From Ensifer canadensis (GTDB lineage: Bacteria > Pseudomonadota > Alphaproteobacteria > Rhizobiales > Rhizobiaceae), in contig NZ_CP083374.1 of assembly GCF_017488845.2 (NCBI RefSeq), positions 839,501-903,500 on the forward strand: a stretch of 64,000 nt of DNA. Reading direction: 5' to 3'. Shown piece by piece: positions 44,687-55,175 of the stretch. Numbering within the stretch: position 1 is the stretch's first letter; the number at the start of each line of letters is the position of its first letter. The notes beneath the pieces were generated by a model that did no database searches, was not told where the DNA came from, and worked only from the letters and a program-made list of their open reading frames with translations. The position numbers and the translations under genes were made by a program.

Positions 44687-45373
44687 ATGCGCTCCTTTGC
44701 TCGCGGGATCATCTTTGATCTCGATGACACACTCTATTTAGAGCGCGACTTCGTCTTCAGCGGCTTTGCGGCTGTCGGCGCATGGTGGCAGCAAAGAACC
44801 GGACAGACCGATTTTGCTGTGCGGTGTGCCCGTCTTTTCGCGGCGGGAGTCAGGGGCCAGGTTTTCGATCTTGCGCTTGCGGAAACGGAGGGCGAGGTCG
44901 ACCCTTCTCTGATAGAGCAACTGGTGACGATTTACCGGCACCATCAGCCATCAATCTCACTTGCCCCCGACGCGGCGCGTTTTTTGTTCGATCGCCCGAA
45001 CGATGACTTCATCGGCATCATCACCGATGGACCAGTCTCGACCCAGCGTTCGAAAATCAAAGCCCTTGGACTCGAGCATAAAGCTGACCTCGTCCTCTTT
45101 ACGGATGCCTGGGGCATGTCTTATCGCAAGCCACACCCAAGAGCATTCGAAGCTGTCGAGACTGCGTCGCATCTAACGGCAGCGCAACTCACCTATGTTG
45201 CCGACAATGCCATCAAGGATTTTGTCACGCCCCGAACAAGGGGCTGGCAGACCGTTCAAATCCTGCGCGACGATCGCATCCACCGGTGCGACGCGCCGAC
45301 GCCGATGCACCAGGCACAATCACGAATCGTTACATTCGACGAACTCGAGTTAGCGCTCGACCGCTGTCCTTAA
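44687..45373 (+). CDS. HAD-superfamily hydrolase
   Basis: A 228-residue HAD phosphatase. Motif I IIFDLDDTLY (Asp nucleophile near residue 10), motif II GIITDG, motif III YRKPHPRAF (Lys), motif IV YVADNAIKDF. A helical cap lies between motifs I and II. The start ATG 44687 sits four bases after the ATP-grasp stop; an ATG at 44657 is possible. In this context it may remove phosphate from a sugar or from the product of the ATP-grasp step. Confidence 0.85.
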   Translation: MRSFARGIIFDLDDTLYLERDFVFSGFAAVGAWWQQRTGQTDFAVRCARLFAAGVRGQVFDLALAETEGEVDPSLIEQLVTIYRHHQPSISLAPDAARFLFDRPNDDFIGIITDGPVSTQRSKIKALGLEHKADLVLFTDAWGMSYRKPHPRAFEAVETASHLTAAQLTYVADNAIKDFVTPRTRGWQTVQILRDDRIHRCDAPTPMHQAQSRIVTFDELELALDRCP

Positions 45374-45722
45374 TCCCCTCACTTGTCGCAATTCGACACT
45401 TGCGAACCTAAATGCTTGATCTTTATGGACGTCTGCCTGCGCCATCAAAACCCATCGATCTTGTAGATTACGTTTATCGCCCCAAAGGATTAATCCTTCA
45501 AAATTAGTTTACTTTCCGAAATCAAAGTGGTCTCTAGAGTTCAATGCAAATAGGGAAAAGGTAAAACACGCTCCGACACCGAACAGGTCGAGAGCGTATA
45601 TCTTTTTTATGCTATGGAATTGACGGAACTCCACCAGAAGTAACGCATATACTTTCGGTCGTATTACTCGCCCGGCCCATTCTGGCCACCGGTTAGCGAA
45701 GCCATGTCGAAGGAGGGGCGTT
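45374..45722. other. Intergenic region before the dehydratase
   Basis: About 350 bp, more AT-rich than its neighbours, with no supported gene. Probably a separate promoter for the dehydratase-glycosyltransferase group. I see no clear operator. Confidence 0.45.
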
Positions 45723-47915
45723 ATGTTTCGCATTCCGACCGCCTTTAAGGCGTTTTACGGTGCGTGGGCATTTCGTGTAATGAATCATCGAGCCATCGCA
45801 GACAGCGCAGCGTTCCCGGCAACTGCCCGGGACGCCGCGATCACACTTGCGCAGCTTGGCGTCAGGAAACTCAAATCGGCCGCTCGTGGCGCACGAAAGA
45901 ACGCTGCTCTCTATGCGGTGGATTTGGCATCCGCTGCGATCGCGCTTTTCCTCGCACTATTCCTGCGGTATGGGCCTGGAGGCCTGAGCGATCGCCCCGA
46001 TACGATGCAGATCCTGGCTTGGTCGTCTGCCCAGTATTTGGCGGTCTGCGCGGCCATGTTCCCGCTCTCGGGTCTCTACAGTCGAAACTGGAAATACGGG
46101 TCAATCAGCGACCTCGTGATTATCATCCGCGCGGTGGTCCTGACCTCGCTCGTGCTCATCGCCCTTTTGTTCTTTTCGACACGCCTCACCGATATGCCGC
46201 GAACTGTCGTGCCGCTGCAATCGCTGCTTTTGATTGCCTTCCTTGCGACCTCCCGCTTAAGCTTCCGCGCAGACGAATTCCTGCCTTCCAAAAACAAGCG
46301 TTCGGAAAAGGCCGACGCCGATGGCCATCGCCACCGCGTTCCCCTGCTTCTGGTTGGAGCCGGCAACGCCGCGGATCTCTATCTACGCGCTTTGTTTCGC
46401 GATCCGGCGGCGCCCTATGTGCCGGTCGCCTGTCTCGACACGAGTGAATCTCAAGTTGGCCTGATGCTGCATGGGGTACCGATCGCAGGCAGGCTCGAGG
46501 ATCTGGAACAGGTCGTCGCCGATCTCAGGGCCGAGGGCAAGCAACCCTGCCATATCGTTTTCACCGAACCCCTGTCGTCCTTCGATGAGACGGCTTCGGG
46601 CGAGTTACTCCAAGCCGCCGAACGCCTTGGGATCGCAGTCTCGCGGCTGCAAAGCGCTACGGAGTTCAAGCAGACCAGCAACGAGAACCCATACGAGCTC
46701 CGATCGATCGAAATGACAGACCTGCTCGAACGGCCGCAGGCCGCCCTCGACAAGGACGCCATCAGGCGCTTGATTGCCGGCCGGCGAGTTCTTATCACTG
46801 GGGCAGGCGGGTCGATCGGCAGCGAACTTACCCGCCAGATCGCCGCTTGCGGCCCGGCCGAGATCGTCCTGGTCGACAATACCGAATTCAATCTCTATTC
46901 GATCGACCTGTGCCTAAAGGAAGAGTTTCCGGAGATCCGCCATTCGAACTGCCTTGGCAGCGTTCGGCGCAGCCAGAGGGTCAATGAGATCTTCGAAGCG
47001 CACTTGCCGGAACTGGTCTTCCACGCCGCCGCGCTCAAACATGTGCCCATGGTTCAGATCAATCCCTGCGAAGGCGTCCTGACCAATGTCATCGGCACCA
47101 TGAACGTCGCGAACGCAGCCAAGCGGTTCGGTGCACTCGCCATGGTGCAGGTGTCTACCGACAAGGTGGTGAACTCCTCCAGCATAATGGGCATGACGAA
47201 ACGGCTTGCCGAACTCTATTGCCAGGCGCTCGATCTCGATGGTGTCACAAGCGGGCAGGGACCCCGCTTCATGACCGTTCGCTTCGGCAACGTGCTTGGA
47301 TCAAGCGGATCCCTTATCCCGCTCTTTAAGCATCAGTTGGCCAAGGGCGGTCCGTTGACGGTCACGGACGCGAGAATGACGCGTTTCTTCATGACCATCC
47401 GAGAGGCCGTCGAGCTGACGCTTCAGGCATCGGCTTACGGTTTTCAGAAGCAGATAGGCCAAGGCGAAATCTTCGTTCTCGACATGGGCGAGCCTGTGAA
47501 GATCATTGACATCGCTCGACGCATGATCCGTCTGGCGGGCTTCGTGCCGGACAAGGACATCATGATCGAGATCGTTGGATCCCGACCGGGCGAAAAGCTG
47601 TTCGAGGAACTGTTCGATCCGACCGATAAGCGCATCCAGTCGGCCATCCCCGGCGTGCTTGGAGCGGTCCCTCAACCCGTGCCCTCTTCGGTGTTGAAGA
47701 GCGCATTCAATCGTATGCAGCGCGATGCCGAACGATGTGACGAGAGTTCTGTTCTGGCAGCGATCGCGCAATTGTTGCCGAATGCGGAAATCCCCCAAGA
47801 CATGATTTCCGCAGCAAGGGCGGCTCGTCGATCGACCGGTCGCAGTGTTGGCGTTATCGCGCTCGGCAAAAAGACGGCGGTGCGGCCGCAGACCACCAGC
47901 AGGCCGCGTCAGTAG
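45723..47915 (+). CDS. Membrane nucleotide-sugar 4,6-dehydratase (CapD/WbpM family)
   Basis: A 730-residue protein with four membrane helices in the N-terminal 190 residues (the first near 62-82, LYAVDLASAAIALFLALFLRYG), a Rossmann-like linker domain, then the catalytic SDR domain. NAD motif VLITGAGGSIGSELTRQ (near residue 355) and active-site segment STDKVVNSSSIMGMTKRLAE (near 480), the Met/Lys form of WbpM-like enzymes. It would convert UDP-GlcNAc or similar to a 4-keto-6-deoxy sugar, the first step to QuiNAc, FucNAc or diamino sugars. Start ATG 45723 after GAAGGAGGGGCGTT. Confidence 0.9.
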   Translation: MFRIPTAFKAFYGAWAFRVMNHRAIADSAAFPATARDAAITLAQLGVRKLKSAARGARKNAALYAVDLASAAIALFLALFLRYGPGGLSDRPDTMQILAWSSAQYLAVCAAMFPLSGLYSRNWKYGSISDLVIIIRAVVLTSLVLIALLFFSTRLTDMPRTVVPLQSLLLIAFLATSRLSFRADEFLPSKNKRSEKADADGHRHRVPLLLVGAGNAADLYLRALFRDPAAPYVPVACLDTSESQVGLMLHGVPIAGRLEDLEQVVADLRAEGKQPCHIVFTEPLSSFDETASGELLQAAERLGIAVSRLQSATEFKQTSNENPYELRSIEMTDLLERPQAALDKDAIRRLIAGRRVLITGAGGSIGSELTRQIAACGPAEIVLVDNTEFNLYSIDLCLKEEFPEIRHSNCLGSVRRSQRVNEIFEAHLPELVFHAAALKHVPMVQINPCEGVLTNVIGTMNVANAAKRFGALAMVQVSTDKVVNSSSIMGMTKRLAELYCQALDLDGVTSGQGPRFMTVRFGNVLGSSGSLIPLFKHQLAKGGPLTVTDARMTRFFMTIREAVELTLQASAYGFQKQIGQGEIFVLDMGEPVKIIDIARRMIRLAGFVPDKDIMIEIVGSRPGEKLFEELFDPTDKRIQSAIPGVLGAVPQPVPSSVLKSAFNRMQRDAERCDESSVLAAIAQLLPNAEIPQDMISAARAARRSTGRSVGVIALGKKTAVRPQTTSRPRQ

Positions 47916-47945
47916 GTATTGGTGTACGCAAGGAAGGAGCATGGC

Positions 47946-49145
47946 ATGGCAGGGATCCCCGTACTTCATTGCATCACGGGGCTGAATGTCGGCGGTGCGG
48001 AATACATGCTCGCGCGCTTTGGCGCAAAGCTCGCTCAAACGCATTACGACCCTTCCGTGCTGTCGCTGATGTCGCCCGGCCCGATCGCGCGCGATTTGCA
48101 AGCGGCCAACATCGATGTCGCGACACTCCAAATGAACCAGTCTCGACCAGGCCCTCGTGCCTTGGTCAGACTGCGTGCGATCGTGAGATCGTCTCGCCCG
48201 AGCCTGCTTCACGGATGGATGTATCACGGCAATGTCGCAGCATCGCTCGGAGCGCTGCTCGGCGAGCGACAGCCCACCATATGGAGCATTCACCACTCCA
48301 TCGCCAACCTCGCCTCAGAGAAACTGCTGACACGTGCCGTTATCCGGCTGAGCGCTTCCCTTTCCCATCGCACAAGCGCAATTTCCTACTGTTCGCGGGT
48401 GTCGGCCGACCAGCACGAAGCGCTGGGTTTCGATCCGGACAAGCGGCGTATCATTCCAAACGGTGTCGATTGCGATCAGTTTCGCCCACGGCCCGACGCG
48501 CGACGGTATCTCTGCGACACGCTCTCAGTGCCCACTGAGCGCTTTCTTGTCGGCAATGTCGCGCGCGCACATCCGATGAAGGACCATGGCACCTTCGTGC
48601 GTGCAATCGCCACGCTTCGCAGCCTGGGGCTTGATGCTCACGGGATCCTGATCGGCGACGGCCACGAAAATGGGATCGTCCGACATTTGGCGGCCGAACT
48701 CGGCATAACACCGATGATCACCGTCTCAAACGCACGTGCGGACATTGACCGCCTGATGCCGGGCCTCGACCTATTCATGCTGTCGTCGGCTTGGGGGGAA
48801 GCATTTCCACTGGTCGTGGCTGAAGCAATGGCCAGTGGCGTGCCGGCGATCGCCACCGATGTCGGAGACTGCGCATGGCTGCTAGGAGACCGGCAGATGG
48901 TCGTTGAACCGGAAAACGCAGATGGCCTTGCAAAACTTGCCGCGTCGATCCTCTGCCTGTCGCAAAGCGCCCGGCGGCAACTGGGAGAACGCGCGCGTAG
49001 GCGCGTCGTCGAGCGGTTCTCCCTGAGATCCTACGTCGACAGCCACCTCGCGCTCTACGACGAGATCCTCGACCAGCAAGCCACCAATGCGGCGCGGCAA
49101 ATTGGGTGGCAGGCACCGGTCAACGCAGCCCGTCGTATGCGGTAG
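47946..49145 (+). CDS. Glycosyltransferase, GT4 family
   Basis: A 399-residue GT-B glycosyltransferase. The N-terminal acceptor domain has ITGLNVGGAEYMLARF; the C-terminal nucleotide-sugar domain has RFLVGNVARAHPMKDHGTFV and the SAWGEAFPLVVAEAMASGVPAIATDVGD motif of GT4 enzymes. ATG 47946 has AAGGAGCATGGC before it; the frame to 47919 is an over-extension. It lies 30 bp after the dehydratase and five bp before the next glycosyltransferase. Likely adds a sugar to the lipid-linked repeat unit on the cytoplasmic face. Confidence 0.9.
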   Translation: MAGIPVLHCITGLNVGGAEYMLARFGAKLAQTHYDPSVLSLMSPGPIARDLQAANIDVATLQMNQSRPGPRALVRLRAIVRSSRPSLLHGWMYHGNVAASLGALLGERQPTIWSIHHSIANLASEKLLTRAVIRLSASLSHRTSAISYCSRVSADQHEALGFDPDKRRIIPNGVDCDQFRPRPDARRYLCDTLSVPTERFLVGNVARAHPMKDHGTFVRAIATLRSLGLDAHGILIGDGHENGIVRHLAAELGITPMITVSNARADIDRLMPGLDLFMLSSAWGEAFPLVVAEAMASGVPAIATDVGDCAWLLGDRQMVVEPENADGLAKLAASILCLSQSARRQLGERARRRVVERFSLRSYVDSHLALYDEILDQQATNAARQIGWQAPVNAARRMR

Positions 49146-49150
49146 CGGCC

Positions 49151-50398
49151 ATGAAGGCATCAAAAACCGTTCCCAGCAAAACGGAAGCACCCCGCACCAG
49201 GATAGTCCTGATTGCGAGCTTGACGTCGTCGCTAACGAACTTTCGTCGCGAATTGATCAAGGATCTTGTCAAGGCAGGGTTTGATGTCGATGCCATGGCC
49301 CCTGACCATGATCCGATCGTGGAAGAAGAACTGGATACGCTTGGTGTGCGTTTCATCCGAATTCCCATGTCGAGGGCCGGGCTGAACCCCTTTGTCGACC
49401 TGGTGACGCTCGCTGCTCTGGTCCGTCACTTCCTGAAAGAACGTCCGGCGGCGATCCTGCCCTATACGATGAAGCCGATCATCTACGGCGGCATTGCCGC
49501 GCGGCTCTGCGCGGTGCCCCATAGGTTCTTTCTCGTCACCGGACTCGGCCATATGTTCGCTGTCGAGCCTGACGAAAGCGCCGTTCGCCGATCGCTGCGC
49601 TCGATTTGCGTCGGGCTCTACCGATGCGCGATGAAGAAGGCACGGGCCGTCTTCGTATATAACGAAGCGGATCTTGCCGACATCAGAGAGCGCCGGCTGG
49701 TCGACGACCCCTCTATTGTCTCGACAGTGCCGGGGTCGGGCGTCGATCTTGATTACTACCACGCATCGACGCCACCGCTTAAGCCGACGGTTTTTCTTCT
49801 GATCGCCCGGCTCCTGCGCGACAAGGGGGTCCCGGAATATGTCGCTGCGGCGCGGACAATTCGCGCGCGCCATCCCGACGCCATCTTCCAACTGCTGGGG
49901 CACTATGATCCCAACCCGACGGCGATTAGCCAAGGAGAAGTCGCTGGATGGGTGCAGGAAGGTGTGGTGCAGTATCTTGGAACCACCCGCGATGTGCGTC
50001 CGTACCTTGCGGCGTGCAGTGTGTTCGTGCTCCCCTCCTACTACCGGGAAGGCATCCCCAGAAGCATTCTGGAGGCGATGGCGACCGGACGCGCAATCAT
50101 CACGACGGATCTACCCGGCTGCAGGCAAACGGTGGACCCAGGTGTCAACGGCGTTTTGATCGAACCTCGCAGCGTCTCGTCGCTTGTTGAAGCGATGGAA
50201 GGCTTCATTGAGAAGCGTTCCGCGATTACCGCCATGGGGCGCGCTTCGCGCCGGATGGCGGAAGAACGGTTCGACGTCAGGCTGGTAAACCGCCTGCTTC
50301 TTGCGCGTATGCAAATAGACGACAAAGCGACGACCGCATGCACCGACGACAGTCAGCACCAACCCTCAGGCGGGGCTGCGGCCCAGGCGACGAAGTGA
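49151..50398 (+). CDS. Glycosyltransferase, GT4 family (PglA-like)
   Basis: A 415-residue GT-B enzyme. The N-terminal half contains LPYTMKPIIYGGIAARL and FFLVTGLGHMF, a pattern I associate with PglA/WbpX-type GT4 enzymes that add an N-acetylated amino sugar after the first residue. The C-terminal half has FLLIARLLRDKGVPEYV and SYYREGIPRSILEAMATGRAIITTD. Start ATG 49151, five bases after the upstream stop. Its 3' end overlaps convergent cysQ by 46 bp. Confidence 0.9.
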   Translation: MKASKTVPSKTEAPRTRIVLIASLTSSLTNFRRELIKDLVKAGFDVDAMAPDHDPIVEEELDTLGVRFIRIPMSRAGLNPFVDLVTLAALVRHFLKERPAAILPYTMKPIIYGGIAARLCAVPHRFFLVTGLGHMFAVEPDESAVRRSLRSICVGLYRCAMKKARAVFVYNEADLADIRERRLVDDPSIVSTVPGSGVDLDYYHASTPPLKPTVFLLIARLLRDKGVPEYVAAARTIRARHPDAIFQLLGHYDPNPTAISQGEVAGWVQEGVVQYLGTTRDVRPYLAACSVFVLPSYYREGIPRSILEAMATGRAIITTDLPGCRQTVDPGVNGVLIEPRSVSSLVEAMEGFIEKRSAITAMGRASRRMAEERFDVRLVNRLLLARMQIDDKATTACTDDSQHQPSGGAAAQATK

Positions 50399-51156
50399 GG
50401 GTTGGCGAAGTCGCAATCGCTCACCTGCCGGCACTTGCCATACCTCAGGACCGAGCCGTCCAGGCGCAGCACCGTTCCGCCGGCAGCAGCCAATACCGCA
50501 TCACCGGCGGCAGTATCCCACTCCATCGTCCGGCCAAAACGCGGATAGACATCCGCCCGCCCCTCGGCCAGCAGGCAGAATTTTAGGGATGAACCAACCG
50601 AGGTACACTCCTGGACATGGTGCCGGGCAAGGAATCTCTCGGTTTCCGCGCAGGAATGGCTGCGGCTCGCGACCGCGATGATCGCGGTTTCACGACCGCG
50701 CGCGCGGATCTCCCGTCGCTCGCACACGCGACCGAAGCGATCGATCTCCAGGCGCTGCGCGATGCCACCGGCCGCAACATAGGCTCGTCGCAAGGCCGGG
50801 GCATACACGATACCGGCAATCGGCTTGCCGTTCTCGATAAGGGCAATGTTCACAGTGAAATCGTCTCGGCGAGCAATAAACTCTTTGGTGCCATCGAGTG
50901 GGTCGACCAGATAGAAGGTGCCTTCCTCAACGGAGGGAGCACAGCCCGCAGCTGCCGCCTCCTCCCCGACGATGGGGGTGCCGGGCGAAACTTTGGCGAG
51001 ACGTTCGAATATCACCGCCTCGGCCCTGAGATCGGCTTCGGTAACGGGCGATCCATCGGCCTTCGCAACGGCGTCAGCGCCGGCATGATAGACATCGAGA
51101 ACGGCGATGCCCGCAGCCAGTGCCGTCTCCTCGAAAAGTTCGGACAACGCGTTCAT
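50353..51156 (-). CDS. cysQ: 3'(2'),5'-bisphosphate nucleotidase CysQ
   Basis: A 267-residue inositol-monophosphatase-fold enzyme that degrades PAP, the by-product of sulfotransferases, to AMP. Metal-site motifs are GEEAAA (near residue 63), [13 protein letters not shown] (near 83-95) and [11 protein letters not shown] (near 218). It is the last gene of the sulfate-activation operon and its start overlaps the cysNC stop by four bases. Presence beside a sulfotransferase fits a PAP-clearing role. Confidence 0.92.
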   Translation of the reverse strand: MNALSELFEETALAAGIAVLDVYHAGADAVAKADGSPVTEADLRAEAVIFERLAKVSPGTPIVGEEAAAAGCAPSVEEGTFYLVDPLDGTKEFIARRDDFTVNIALIENGKPIAGIVYAPALRRAYVAAGGIAQRLEIDRFGRVCERREIRARGRETAIIAVASRSHSCAETERFLARHHVQECTSVGSSLKFCLLAEGRADVYPRFGRTMEWDTAAGDAVLAAAGGTVLRLDGSVLRYGKCRQVSDCDFANPHFVAWAAAPPEGWC

Positions 51157-53048
51157 TGCAACTGTCGCCGTGCGAGAAAATCTTCGATCTGGAGGGCGAG
51201 ATCCGTCGGCTCGCTGTCGATAGTCGAAAGGCGCAGCTCCGGATGCTCCGGCTCTTCATAGGGTGACGAGATGCCGGTGAAATTGGCGATCTTGCCGGCA
51301 CGGGCTTTTTCATAAAGCCCCTTGGGATCGCGGCGAGCGCATTCCTCGATCGGCGTATCCACGAAAATCTCGATGAATTCACCTTCGGCCATCAGTTCGC
51401 GTGCCATGCGCCGCTCGTCGCGGAACGGCGAGATGAAGGAAACCAGAACGATCAGGCCGGCATCCGCCATCAATTTTGCCACCTCGGCCACGCGCCGGAT
51501 GTTTTCCACCCGATCCTCGTCAGTAAAGCCCAAATCCCTGTTCAGGCCGTGTCTGACATTGTCGCCGTCGAGAAGATAGGTATGCCTGCCATGGGCATTG
51601 AGGATCCGTTCGAGCGCGTTGGCGATCGTCGATTTGCCAGAGCCGGAAAGCCCCGTGAACCACAGGACGGCAGGTGTCTGCTGTTTCTGCGCACTTCGCG
51701 CCTGCTTGTTGACGTCCATGGCGTGCCAGTGGACGTTGGCCGCGCGCCTCAGTGGAAAATCGATCATGCCGGCGCCAACGGTGTCGTTGGTCAGGCGGTC
51801 GACGATGACGAAATTGCCGGTTGCTTTGTTGTCCTTGTAGGCGTCGAAGGCGATCGGAGCCTGCGTCGAGATATTGCAGACGCCGATCTCGTTCATCGTC
51901 AGCGACTTGGCTGCCTCCCGGGCAAAGCTGTTGACGTTCACGCGATGCTTGAGCTTGGTGATCGTCGCGTTGACGCTGTCGGTTTCGGTCCTCAGGATAT
52001 AGCTGCGGCCCGGAAGCAAAGGGTTGGCGTCGAACCAGATAACATGAGCTTGCAACTGATCGGCGACGAAAGGCCGAGCTGATGGCGACGTCAGCATGTT
52101 GCCGCGGGAGGCATCGACCTCATCTCTAAGAACCAGGGTAACGGCCTGGCCGGCCTCGGCGCTTGCGACTTCTCCGTCATAGGTCACGATGGACTTGATC
52201 GCCGTTTTTTGTCCAGACTTGGCGACCGTGACCGGATCACCGACGGCTATCCGGCCGGACGCAATCTCGCCGGCATAGCCGCGAAACCCGGCATTGGGCC
52301 GATTGACCCATTGTATTGGAAAGCGGAACGGGCGCTCGGCGACCTCTTTGCCGACATCGACGGTTTCGAGATATTCGAGCAGGCTCGGCCCCTGGTACCA
52401 TGGCGTGTGCATTGACCGGGAGGTGACGTTGTCGCCATAACGCGCTGATACGGGAATGGCCTGCACGGTTTCAAAACCGAGCGTCAGCACGAATTTGCGA
52501 TAGTGGGTCTGTAGCGCTTCAAATATGCTCGAGCGATAGCCGACGAGATCGATCTTGTTCACCGCAACGACCACGTGGCGAATGCCAAGAAGCGAGGCGA
52601 GGTAGGTGTGGCGGCAGGTCTGCGGCAGCATGCCGTGCTGGCTGTCGACCAAGATAATCGCCAGATCCGCCGTCGATGCGCCGGTCACCATATTGCGGGT
52701 ATATTCCTCGTGGCCGGGCGTGTCGGCGACGACGAACTTGCGCTTGGCGGTCGAGAAGTAACGGTAGGCGACATCTATGGTGATGCCCTGTTCTCGTTCC
52801 GCCTCAAGCCCGTCCAGCAGCAGCGAGTAATCAAGGTGATCGACCTTTCCCTGCCGTTCGCTCTCCCGTCCCAGGTCCGCGACCTGATCCTCCAGGATCA
52901 AGCCGCCGTCATAGAGCAACCTGCCGATCAAGGTGGATTTTCCGTCGTCGACCGATCCGCAGGTGATGAAGCGAAGAAGCGACTTGCTACCTTCGACATC
53001 AAGGAGCCCCGCCACTTCAGGCGAAAATACCGAAGGTTGACCGTGCAT
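51153..53048 (-). CDS. cysN: Sulfate adenylyltransferase large subunit / APS kinase (CysNC, NodQ-like)
   Basis: A 631-residue fusion. The N-terminal EF-Tu-like GTPase ([10 protein letters not shown] at 31-40, DTPGHE, NKIDL) drives APS synthesis with CysD; the C-terminal APS kinase (from about residue 460: GLSGSGKST, then [15 protein letters not shown]) makes PAPS. This is the NodQ-type build of rhizobia. The start at 53048 shares one base with the cysD stop; the frame to 53207 is out-of-frame cysD. As part of a polysaccharide locus its PAPS probably feeds the local sulfotransferase. Confidence 0.93.
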   Translation of the reverse strand: MHGQPSVFSPEVAGLLDVEGSKSLLRFITCGSVDDGKSTLIGRLLYDGGLILEDQVADLGRESERQGKVDHLDYSLLLDGLEAEREQGITIDVAYRYFSTAKRKFVVADTPGHEEYTRNMVTGASTADLAIILVDSQHGMLPQTCRHTYLASLLGIRHVVVAVNKIDLVGYRSSIFEALQTHYRKFVLTLGFETVQAIPVSARYGDNVTSRSMHTPWYQGPSLLEYLETVDVGKEVAERPFRFPIQWVNRPNAGFRGYAGEIASGRIAVGDPVTVAKSGQKTAIKSIVTYDGEVASAEAGQAVTLVLRDEVDASRGNMLTSPSARPFVADQLQAHVIWFDANPLLPGRSYILRTETDSVNATITKLKHRVNVNSFAREAAKSLTMNEIGVCNISTQAPIAFDAYKDNKATGNFVIVDRLTNDTVGAGMIDFPLRRAANVHWHAMDVNKQARSAQKQQTPAVLWFTGLSGSGKSTIANALERILNAHGRHTYLLDGDNVRHGLNRDLGFTDEDRVENIRRVAEVAKLMADAGLIVLVSFISPFRDERRMARELMAEGEFIEIFVDTPIEECARRDPKGLYEKARAGKIANFTGISSPYEEPEHPELRLSTIDSEPTDLALQIEDFLARRQLQ

Positions 53049-53947
53049 CAGAAGTATCCTTCCCGCTTCTTCCTTTCCATGCCGGACGCTTCGTCGCGAT
53101 CGACAAGCCGGTTGCGCCGCTCCGAGGAGCGGCTGAAGACCATCTCCTCGATGATCTCGGGAACAGTCGTTGCCGTGGACGGGATGGCGCCGGTGAGGGG
53201 ATAGCACCCCAAGGTGCGGAAACGCACTTGGCGCTGACGGACGATCTCGCCCGGCTGCAGCGGCATGCGGTTATCATCAACCATGATCAACATGCCGTCC
53301 CGTTCGACGACCGGACGTTCGGCGGCGAAATAAAGCGGGACCACCGCGATGCTTTCCTGCAGGACATATTGCCAGACATCCAGTTCAGTCCAGTTCGAGA
53401 GCGGGAAGACCCGCATGGTTTCTCCCGGCGTGAGCCTGGTATTGAAGGTCTTCCACATCTCCGGTCTCTGTCGCTTGGGATCCCAAGCCTGACCGGCAGT
53501 GCGCAAGGAAAAGATCCGTTCCTTCGCCCTCGATTTTTCCTCATCGCGCCTCGCGCCCGCGATCGCCACGTCGAAGCGATGTTTCTCCAGCGCCTGGCGC
53601 AATGCCACCGTCTTCATGAGGTGGGTGTGGACGTTCGAACCGTGCTCGAAAGGACTAATGCCTTGAGCGACACCATCTTCGTTGATGTGAACGATAAGCC
53701 TGAGATCGTTGTCTCGTGCGACTTGGTCCCTGAAGGCGATCATCTCCTTGAACTTCCAGGTCGTATCGACGTGAAGCAGCGGAAACGGTGGTTTTGCAGG
53801 AAAGAATGCCTTCATCGCCAAATGAAGCAGCACGCTTGAATCCTTGCCGACGGAATAAAGCAGCACTGGGTTGGCGGATGTTGCCGCGACCTCCCTCATG
53901 GTGTGGATGGCTTCGGCCTCAAGGCGGGCAAGATGCGAAAGAGCCAT
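53048..53947 (-). CDS. cysD: Sulfate adenylyltransferase small subunit CysD (NodP-like)
   Basis: A 299-residue PP-loop enzyme that, with CysN, makes APS from sulfate and ATP. The PP-loop is [15 protein letters not shown] (near residues 28-42); other family motifs are [19 protein letters not shown] and the C-terminal [17 protein letters not shown] 53947 has AAGGGG seven bases upstream; the ORF to 54016 is over-extended. First gene of the cysD-cysNC-cysQ operon. Confidence 0.93.
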   Translation of the reverse strand: MALSHLARLEAEAIHTMREVAATSANPVLLYSVGKDSSVLLHLAMKAFFPAKPPFPLLHVDTTWKFKEMIAFRDQVARDNDLRLIVHINEDGVAQGISPFEHGSNVHTHLMKTVALRQALEKHRFDVAIAGARRDEEKSRAKERIFSLRTAGQAWDPKRQRPEMWKTFNTRLTPGETMRVFPLSNWTELDVWQYVLQESIAVVPLYFAAERPVVERDGMLIMVDDNRMPLQPGEIVRQRQVRFRTLGCYPLTGAIPSTATTVPEIIEEMVFSRSSERRNRLVDRDEASGMERKKREGYF

Positions 53948-54120
53948 GCGACAACCCCTTTGTGTCGCGTTGCGAAATCGACCGGCGCAAATCAATTGTC
54001 GTCGGGAAAGCGGCACAGCGGCTTCCCGAAACAGGTTTCGTAAATGATGTTCGAATTTAAGGTCCGCGCCGCCCCGGTGGCAATTAGCGAGAACGGGTTA
54101 GCCTAAAAGGGTAGGTCGGG

Positions 54121-55083
54121 TCAGGCGTGTCGCCCCTGCGCCCCCTGGTAGTGGGCGATAATGGCCTTCGGGGAAATCGGCGCCTGCGCTTTCCGACCAT
54201 AAAAATACACGCCGCTTGCGCCATCCTCCGCAAAGCGTGCGGGAATGATCGCATCCAGATATTGCGTCCAGAAGAAGGCGAGCTTTGCAAGCTTGCCCAG
54301 CATCACCGACCGAAAGACACTGCGAACGAGATAGTCGACTGACCACATGAACTGCGTGCCGGGGCCACCATTGGCCCCAGATGAAATCGTCTCGAACCAG
54401 CGGAACAGATATCGATGGCCGCTTTCGCTGAACCGGGTGAAATCGAATGCTCCCTCGTGCACCTGCTGCATGAAGGGCGTTTCAGCGTAGACGAGCCCCT
54501 TGTCGCTCAGGACGCGCCAGATCTCGGACACGACCTGGGCAGGCTGGAGGACGTGCTCAAGAACGGCCTGGATGACCACTGCGTCGAAAAAGTCGTCCGG
54601 CAAGGGAATCTGATGGGCGTCGGCTATGAACTGGGTGAGGGGGGAGGCATAGACGTCGAAGGAGTAGACGCTGATCTCCGGATGCTCATAGAGCGGTTCC
54701 ATTCCTTGGCCAATACTCCCGCCGCCGATGACAAGAAGCTTGGCCGGGCGGGCCGCGGTCGTCTGCAGGTCATCAACCAATCGATTGACGTTGGAGACAG
54801 TACTCTTTTTTGTCGGCGAGAGCAGTTTCTTGAAGAACCTCGTCAAGCGACCGTATTGTTTGCGCTCGATGGGGCTTGCCGCCTTCGAGCGTAGGAAATC
54901 GCCTTCGCTAAACACGGATTCCGAAAAATCGATCATAACCGGCTTGCCGTCGACCAGGCGATAGGACATCTCGGGGTTCTCGGGACAGACCGGTTTCAGC
55001 ACATCGGGTGAAACGCGCGCCAGTTTCGAACCGGTGCGCGGGCAACGCAATGCTTCAAAGCATTCTTCCACTTCGACCAGCAT
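54121..55083 (-). CDS. SAM-dependent methyltransferase
   Basis: A 320-residue class I methyltransferase with a Trm112-like N-terminal part (EALRCPRTGSKL, residues 8-20) before the SAM domain. SAM motif LLVIGGGSIGQGMEPL, acidic loop FDVYAS, and FFDAVVIQAVLEHVLQPAQVVSEIWRVL (motifs II/III). ATG 55083 has GAGGAT upstream. It shares strand with the sulfate genes but is separated by about 170 bp. A glycan O-methylation role is inferred from location. Confidence 0.8.
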   Translation of the reverse strand: MLVEVEECFEALRCPRTGSKLARVSPDVLKPVCPENPEMSYRLVDGKPVMIDFSESVFSEGDFLRSKAASPIERKQYGRLTRFFKKLLSPTKKSTVSNVNRLVDDLQTTAARPAKLLVIGGGSIGQGMEPLYEHPEISVYSFDVYASPLTQFIADAHQIPLPDDFFDAVVIQAVLEHVLQPAQVVSEIWRVLSDKGLVYAETPFMQQVHEGAFDFTRFSESGHRYLFRWFETISSGANGGPGTQFMWSVDYLVRSVFRSVMLGKLAKLAFFWTQYLDAIIPARFAEDGASGVYFYGRKAQAPISPKAIIAHYQGAQGRHA

Positions 55084-55175
55084 CACTTATCCTCGCCCTC
55101 AGCAACTGGAACCGCATCTGACAGTTTGCGTTGCGACAGAAACTTGCGTTCCTTCAAACAGTTTCCGCGCACGAA

